From Diospyros lotus (Eukaryota; Streptophyta; Magnoliopsida; Ericales; Ebenaceae): a stretch of 64,000 bases of DNA. Below, piece by piece: positions 56,700-64,000 of the stretch. A program made the position numbers and the translations under genes. Position 1 is the stretch's first letter. Each line of letters begins with the position of its first letter. The notes beneath the pieces are model-generated. The model had not been told where the DNA came from. It worked only from the letters and a program-made list of their open reading frames with translations, and ran no database searches. The stretch covers positions 11,183,925 to 11,247,924 of the forward strand of contig NC_068339.1 of assembly GCF_014633365.1 (NCBI RefSeq), written 5' to 3'.

Positions 56700-58135
56700 A
56701 AAAATATCATATTTAAAATCCCCTAAAACATATATATACAGCATTTCAAATGATAAGTTAAGAAATGATAAATTAAATACTTGCTGAAATAAAATCGAAA
56801 CCTCATGGAATATTAAAATCGTAAATTAATTCAAACCATATAATATTATTATTAATAACCATAAAAATTATAATATTCAGCAAACAAATTAACATATAAT
56901 AGCATGCCTAATATCATCAAAAATCTCATGATTCGTCCTGTTATAGGTGTAGGATAGAAATACAATTGAAATCATGTCTCGACAATCTCCTTTCCCTTTT
57001 TACTGCTTGTCTCAGCTAGAATGTTGAATATTGCAATGACAAAGTCCAAATTAAAAGATGAACATTCTAAATAAGGACTTAAAATAATTTTCGTGAATGT
57101 ATAATACATGGACATGAATAAATCAACACCCTAACACAACTTTTGTTAGCATTCTAGCCCCAACATAGAACCCTCATCAGCCATCCTGGCAATCACACAC
57201 AGCATGTGATACTTCTATAGTCATTCCAACAAAAGTCACTTGAGAAAATGCAGGTTTTGTTACTAGGGCAACATCTCATCTCATCATGACAAACATAGTT
57301 GACACAATTATCAATATGCTAATAATTTCATGCCTGATGCAATATCACAAATATCGAGACAACATAACATGCATATGTTCATAAATCCTATATATTTTGA
57401 CAAACCCTCGTGAAATTCACGCTCAATTTAGGCAATCATTTTACATATAATTTTTTTAGAAAAATCACTCACCTTGATTTAACTGTTTAAGCTTCCTCAA
57501 AATTCTTGCCTTGCCTCGAGACTCTTATCCTGATATTTTTTCTGATCAAATTTTAGGAAAAATTAATAAAATTAAATACTCTAATTTTTCATATCTTTTC
57601 CATATTTTTTTCTTACCTCACGCGCCTTGCACCTACATACCCCAAAGCCGATCATCTTCTCCGATTTTTCCTTCATCGATCGGCCACTAGTTTGCTTCAA
57701 ATCCCTGTTTTCTTTATCTCTCTTGCTCTATTCTTCCTTCCAAACACGATAAGCTCATTGGTGGCTTGAAAATCCAGTCAAAACACTCTCGAACTTGCCG
57801 ATTACAATGTCTCTAGCAATTCTTCCGATTTTTTAACGATGCTTGGAACACCCTCAAACCAATACCAAAATCCCCCAAACTCTCTAGAAATTATCTTTTT
57901 CACTTGGAGAACCAAAAGCTCTTTATCGTTTTTCCACAATTTTTTCTCGAATGCTCGAATTTCTTGGTTGAAACTTGGTGAAAACCCTTAGCCATAACCC
58001 ACCTATTTTTGACCGATTTTCTGGCCAATCCGATCGCTTCCTTGCACCAGTCATCTTCCTCTAAACCTTGATGGCCTAGCCCGTTCCCCGAATGTCGATT
58101 AGACGTGTTGTCAGTGACCATAATGCGGTCGTCGA
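56700..58135 (-). mobile_element. Family A LTR-like element, copy 2, truncated
   Basis: Read on the minus strand, this shares the second half of the element at 31356: a block near ATTCTAGCTGAGACAAGC with the ACATTC...GAATGTTCA pairing at about 57015-57070, the GATGAGATG-CCCTAGTAAC block near 57265, and the AATCGAAACCT block near 56795. It lacks the outer ~1 kb and ends abruptly near 58135, about 38 bp before copy 3. Boundaries are approximate. Confidence 0.55.
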
Positions 58136-58172
58136 CTGCTTTGTAGTGTTCACACTACTATTTGCTATTTAG

Positions 58173-60548
58173 TGTAACATCCAGCCTCTCTAAGGTGTTA
58201 AAATTTATGTTAGGATTTTTTTTATTTATTTATTACATACCTGAATCATTCTAAAATCCTCAACATAATCGTATAAGAATAACATTTCCAAAATAGAATT
58301 AGGGAACGGTAAACTTAATCATAAACGAAAGCAGAATCAAAACCTAATGATATTGAAAATTAATACAAAAAAGATTCAGACGTTCACATCACTTCGTCCA
58401 ACATAATATTACAATAACAATTTAAAACCAAATACGAAACCAACTGAAATACTGGTCCTAGCCTTGCATAGGGCCTACAAAAACTTCCATCATCCTCATG
58501 CTTTGATGGCACCTTTCCCTTTTTGGTCGCTCGTTTCGCTTGAAACGTGGAATATTTCAGGGATAAATGTCTGACATTAGAAGATGAATCTTCTAAGAGA
58601 GGGTTAAAATAATATGTATGTATAATGCATGGGCTCATATAAACAGATGCCCTAATGTAACATTTCTGGCAAACTAACCTAGCACAAAACCCTAGGTGGT
58701 AGTCTCATCTTGCACATAAGGTAACGAACTACTTCTATACGTTGTTCCAGCAATACCATTGGGGAATTACGGCTACACTATCAGGGCAACATCCCATCAC
58801 ATGCACAAATATTAATATGTCAACAATATCATGTCATGTGAAAAGTCACATTCATCAATGCAACAGTATATGTACAAATATGAAAATATGTTTGCAATTT
58901 ACATAATACTTAGCAATTTTTGAGAATAACATGCATAGTAAAGGAAATCTCATCACGTATAAGCCTTTCGAGTAAAACTATTACTCTTTCAAACTATATT
59001 CAAAACACTTCGAAAAGCGTGCACAGCCTCAATTTGCGTGCAAAGTCTCAAAAGTCGCACAACACTAAATCTTGAACCACAAAACACCATATTCATCATA
59101 TTTTTTTAAATAATTATCAAACCCTATTTTTTTCCCTATTTTTCTCCAATTTTATTCTTTAATATTCCAAAATAAATATCTACTCAAACATTTTCCCAAA
59201 TATTTTTGCACCAAAATTCCTAAAATAAATTCCCAAGAATTTAAAAAAAAAATCAAAAAATACCTGCTTTGCATGCACCTTTACGCGGTGGCGCGTGAGA
59301 TGTGAGTGAGGACTGGCGTGTGCAACCCACGCGCTAATCATCTTCTCAGGCTTTGGCACACCGGCGATGCTAGTTTTTCCTTCAGGCTTGTTCTACACTT
59401 TTAGTTGATCACAATGGTATGCTTTGATGCTTGAAACAAGCACCGAAGATGGCCCAACCGGCCGTTTAAACTTTCAGCTAAGGCTACTACCTCATTTTCT
59501 GACTAAGCCTCAAAACCTCACGAAAACTCTCCAAATCTTCTGGAAATGATCCTCAACAACTCAAGAACTAAATCCATTTATCCCTAGCCCCCAATTCAAT
59601 CCAAAATGAGAGCAATTTGAGTCCCATCTTCTAAAAACCCTCGGCCAAACCCTTTTTTATTTATAGTCAAAATCGAACCTTAAAACAACCAATCGTGCCC
59701 GATCTAAGGTCTAGAATGCTTTTGCTTGCCCTAGGTTGACCCATTTTGGTCTTTTAAGCCCCAAAAAATTGCCCCCCAAAACCCTTGAGTTTTCGACCAA
59801 GATATGATCGAAAAAATCTACTCAATCGGCTGTCGATGTGGCTGATTCTCGGCTAATGACCAGTCATGGTGGTCTAGGCCCAGCCCCGAGGCCCCTCAGC
59901 CCACTCCCTTGAGTCTCTCACAGTCGAAATCGACGATGGGAGATGGCTAGAAGCTTAATCGGCCATGGCTGTCCAAGTTTTTTTTTTTGAAAAATTCCAT
60001 TTTGCCCCTTTCAAGTTTCAAAATTCCATTTCAGCCATTTCCACAAAGCCCCTAGGCTTTCCAAAATTTCTATTGAGACCCTCACGTTCTGAACTTCTTA
60101 TTTGACCCCCAAAGATTAAAAAATAACGTCATTTCAATCTCTCTCGTGAAATTTTAAGAAATTACACTTTGGCCCAAAATAATGCTTTGATTGCGAAACC
60201 CTTTTGTTTCATTCTGAAACCACTTAAGGGTTGTTTTTACGCAAAAAATGAAACATTTGAAGGCTCTATTGACTTCTCGAAAGTCTCTTACGTCTATTCA
60301 ATTTTTTTTAGCCTAAATTAAAGTTGTACCGAAAACTATTTCTAATCCGATTTCTTTCGATATTAAAAATCATTCATCGAGATGTTCGTCAACTCCTTAC
60401 CCTTTTTCTTAAGTATCTAAGCCATAGGATATATACTGCAGTCGATTCGGTCAATTTTTTGGGACTATTTAGATGTTAATCATGTACGAAATTAATATTT
60501 TTCTTAAATTAACCAATTTGAGGCAACCCAAACTTTCTAGGTGTTATA
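58173..60548 (-). mobile_element. Family A LTR-like element, copy 3, full length with 5-bp TSD
   Basis: The 2,376-bp copy lies in reverse orientation. On the minus strand it opens (A/G)TAACACCTAGAAAG near 60548 and ends GGATGTTACA at 58173. TTTAG (58168-58172) and TTTGG (60549-60553) flank it, a 5-bp duplication with one change, as left by LTR retrotransposon integrase. It aligns block by block with copy 1 (ATCGAAAGAAATCGGAT, TTTTCGGTACAACTT, AACAAAAGGGTTT, GAAGATTCATCTTCTAA). A TATAAATAAAA box lies near 59655. No coding frame. Confidence 0.72.
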
Positions 60549-60553
60549 TTTGG

Positions 60554-61919
60554 TCCTTCCACTTCTTCTTTCTTTTATTTTAACCCTTTATTCTCAAGTC
60601 TTTAGGTTTCAAAAAATTATACTTTAGCATCATAACTTTAAAAATTACACTTTTATCTAAATAATTTTTAAAAATTATACTTTTATCTCGATAAAAATTA
60701 TACTTTAAGTACACCAAAAATTTTGAGTATTACATTATAGATTTGTATATCATGCAATCCTTTGTACACTTATTTAATAGTTTAATTACTTGAATATCCC
60801 GTACCTACCTACCTGCCTACCTAGGCCCCCTCCAATTGACTAATGCCTTGACAATCAAAAATCCACCGAGTCGATTGTTCTCTCCACTCCCATTCACTGT
60901 TTGAATGTTTTCTGTAACCTATATAACATTTACCACGTCCTTATTATTCTCCAAAGAAACCCAATCCCTCCAACACAACTTTGACCTGCACAAAAGGTTT
61001 GGATACGTTGCATTCGCCCTAAAAGCAAATCCACATCATAACCAAAAGAAAATACAACCCCATTTCAATTAAAATGTATAATAATCTAATATCCACATTA
61101 TCAGCTATAGTGTATAAACAAGTCAACCCATGCCCCCACCTCCGGCTCATCTCATTTACTTATAGGTTGTGTTTTTAAGTTTGGCTAGCTTGTTTGTTTG
61201 ACATGAATTTTGTAAATAACGTTGCTCCATTAATTTATATATTTTCATACTTGTGTTTTGTTCGTTTAACTTAAACGAGCTAGTCTTATTTTTCAAATTA
61301 ATGTATTTAAAAGATAAAGATCTTTATTAAAAAAAAATAAAATTGTTCATGAAAGGAAAAAATTAAACTAATATATTTAAGCACACAATACTTTAAATAA
61401 ACAATAAACAATCTTTGAACTAATTGTAAATAAATTTAGAGCAAGTCTACTTATAAATACAAACTGGTACAACAAGTCTTTATTAAACGAATTAAAAAAA
61501 AATTCCTCAAAACTTATTTGTTTATTTAATAAATAAATGAAGAATTGTTCGCGAAGGTACCCAATTCATTTACACCCTTATATTACCCCAAACAAACAAA
61601 ATAATCTAGAATATTTTAAGTAACTTGTAGTGTACAAGTACATCCACACCCACTCCACTCACTCGAGGATGAGCCTCAAGGTCCCTCCAACTAATTTACA
61701 CAAAACAAGGTCTCTCGAACTAGCCCTTGGCCTTAATATCATTTATGGTATACAAATTATATATGGAAAGATGAGCTACAAGAGTCAAGTCACATGACAT
61801 GCTCACACAAGCAAAATATTGAAATGCATCAAAATCCCTTTTCAAAACCAAAACCAATCCACACTCATAGGAGATCAGTCAATAGTCTCGCTATGCATGA
61901 TGCATCATCCATGCGTCCC
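60554..61919. other. AT-rich gene-free stretch
   Basis: No gene or clear repeat was found. A TACC pentamer-like run is at about 60802-60822. The interval ends at the third full element start. Confidence 0.4.
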
Positions 61920-64000
61920 TGTAACACCTCGCTCTACAGAGTATTAGGTAACATAAGATTTCGGGAATACTTTTTTTTTCAATCAACAGAAATTTAACAT
62001 AAATCGTTCCCCAAAAATCCTGTTATACATTCTCAGTATATCAACTATGACCCATCAATAAACTAAGACAGATTCATCATCTCAAATGCGAAAACTAGAT
62101 TAAAACCTTAACAGATCATAACCGAAACCACTTTATTCATATTATAAAGTCGAACCAACGTTTACATGGCATCCTCAAAATTAACAACATAATTGAAAAC
62201 GACATAAAGTAAACTATTCACTAATCGCCGTCATTCCTCGGCAATTCATTTTCCCTTTGCACTGCTGTCTTTACCTGGAACGCTTGAATATTCCAGGGAC
62301 ATAGTCCATATTAGATGATGAATCATCTAAGTGAGAGTTCAAAAACACATTTTTCATGAATGAATGCAAGACATGAAATAAATGAATACATCCGGTAAGC
62401 CCTAACCCAAGAGAATCCCAAGCGCTTAACCTTACTATGGGATAAGAGCAATTTCTCCAAAAACTATGCCACCATGCCGACACATCGATACGACACGATT
62501 CTAGCTTAAGAGAGGCAAGTCAATGCATCTCTCCAACATCTTAGGAATAATCGTTACCAACTCCCGACCCAAGAAGGTTACATCAATGTAGAAACCCAGC
62601 TCACCACATTTACGTCGGAAATTACGTTCCCACTCTAAGCATCCAGGAACCACCACACAATTCAAACTCCAAAATTTCACATGGACCACATAGTCATCCT
62701 AGTGCAACTTCCCTGACCAAACGGTCTGGCACGAAAACCAAGGCGGTTATCCCGACATACTCACCAGCACAAGATACCCCTATTATTCCGTCACGCCCTT
62801 GGAGAATTATGGCTATACTATCTAGACAACATTCTAAGCTAACATCCCACATGAACAACATAATATAGACCACCAAGTCATCCTAGTGAAATTTCTTTTA
62901 CCAAACGGCTCGACACGAAAACCAAGGCGACTATCATGACATGCACACCAGTATCAGATACCCCTTTTATTCCGTCACGCCCTTGGAGAATTATGGCTAC
63001 ACTATTCAGACAACATCTCAGGCTGACATTCCATATGAACACACAAAATGTAAGACAATGCCACATTTCACAGATCAATGCATAATATAAACAACAATTT
63101 ACAAAATGCAATGCACAAGTATAAAATGTTTAGGATCGAACCTCTTTCATAAAACCAACCGTCACCGGTTATCATTTGCATGAACAAGTCAAATTTGATA
63201 GTGAACAACTCACAACTTAAAACCAAGTTTCCAAGTAGAGCACTCACAACAAATTAAGTTTTGGGGGCAAAAACTCACAATAAACAAGTTTGGGGGAGAA
63301 CCACTCACCTCGATGTATTCGGATCACCTCGATCCTCATGCACGATCTTGATTTGCGTGACAAATCACAAACACTTGAACTTATGCTCAACCTCAAGCCA
63401 CAATATTCCCTAAACACCATATTTAATTAAGGAAGTATTAAAATCTATTTTCCTATTTTTTTATAATTTTCTCTATTTTCTCCCAATTTTCACCTCAATA
63501 ATTCCAAAATAGTTATTTTCTCAACCATTTTCTCAAATATTTCAACATGATAAATCCTAAAATAAATCAAGAAAAATACTGGAATCAGAATTACCGAAAA
63601 TGCCCTTATCACGCGCCTGGCGCTTGGGTGCGAGTGGTGTGTGCCCCGTGTAGCTATACGTCACATTCTTCCCCAAATTTTCGGCCACCGACGGATGCTC
63701 CGATGAAAGATCTGAAGGTACCCCCTTGAAGCTCGTGAGGATTCGATCATGATGGCGCTAGTTTTAAGCTGAAAGGACATCGGAAAGGCCACCAAAAGGC
63801 CAGTTGCAGGGGGCAGAGGCGGTCCGCTTCGGGTTTTTCAACCAGCCTTCAAACAGTCTCCAAACGCAATGAAAAACCTCCCCAAATCTCCAGAATTGAT
63901 CCTTGACGCGTCGAGATCAAAAGCCCATTAATTTTTACCTTCGATTCACTCCCAAAATCGATCAATTTGATGCCAAAAACCTTAAAGTTTCGGCTACTAT
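61920..64000 (-). mobile_element. Family A LTR-like element, copy 4, cut by the window edge
   Basis: It begins on the + strand with TGTAACACC at 61920 and follows copy 3 in order: the GATTAAAACC block at 62098, TGGAACGCTTGAATATTCCAG at 62276 (read in pieces), the GATGATGAATCATCTAA block near 62315, GGAGAATTATGGCTA near 62810, and the GATCTT/AAGGGG coding-like GC-rich part near 63600. It runs off the right end, so its other terminus is not visible. Confidence 0.65.
62683..63050. repeat. 185-bp tandem duplication inside family A copy 4
   Basis: GACCACATAGTCATCCTAGTG starts at 62683 and GACCACCAAGTCATCCTAGTG at 62868. Both units continue CGAAAACCAAGGCG, TATTCCGTCACGCCCTTGG and AGAATTATGGCTA. 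Copies 1 and 3 have this block only once, so the duplication arose in copy 4 or a recent ancestor. Confidence 0.8.

Overview
The window is nuclear DNA of a eudicot plant, probably a woody or otherwise repeat-rich species. It is strongly AT-rich. It carries several intron-containing genes with typical plant splice sites and many nested plant transposons (Copia, Gypsy, RTE-type LINE, tRNA-derived SINE, foldback/MITE elements and long solo-LTR-like copies). I could not name the species.

Six host genes are well supported. (1) 3001-4773 (+) is an intronless cationic amino acid transporter of the CAT1/5/8 type. (2) 7793-9754 (-) is a P-class pentatricopeptide repeat protein that I recognise as the EMB1025 (At4g20090) ortholog. 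(3) 11339-18613 (-) is an eight-exon MOSC-domain / mARC-like molybdenum protein whose seventh intron is filled by a degenerate Gypsy element. (4) 20125-27991 (-) is a twelve-exon vacuolar sorting receptor closest to VSR6. (5) 44512-49260 (+) is a two-exon CC-NB-ARC-LRR resistance-like gene. (6) 50471-51858 (-) is a two-exon small basic LLP-type ribosome-biogenesis protein. Splice phases were worked out by hand for all four multi-exon genes, and each gives one uninterrupted reading frame. The six genes do not form a pathway; they are ordinary neighbours on a plant chromosome.

The rest is mostly mobile DNA. At 5331-6320 there is a short non-coding LTR unit with a Met-tRNA primer site. At 7395-7790 there is a tandem duplicate of the PPR gene's 3' end, itself split by a SINE with a 15-bp target duplication. 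At 29080-37140 a dead Copia element has been hit by at least three later insertions and also holds two short in-frame minisatellites. At 53076-56273 an RTE LINE is complete enough to show an 18-bp target duplication. At 31356-33932, 56700-58135, 58173-60548 and 61920-64000 there are four copies of one long TG...CA element with an internal TATA box, best read as solo or truncated LTRs.

The most unusual structure is around the resistance gene. Three separate foldback elements lie within 3.6 kb: one just upstream, at 43357-44200, with a central array of five GC-rich palindromes, and two inside the single intron (45156-46085 and 46376-46889), the last with a 60-bp tandem array in its loop. A fourth foldback lies at 28585-29051. 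Transcripts through this area would fold into long hairpins.
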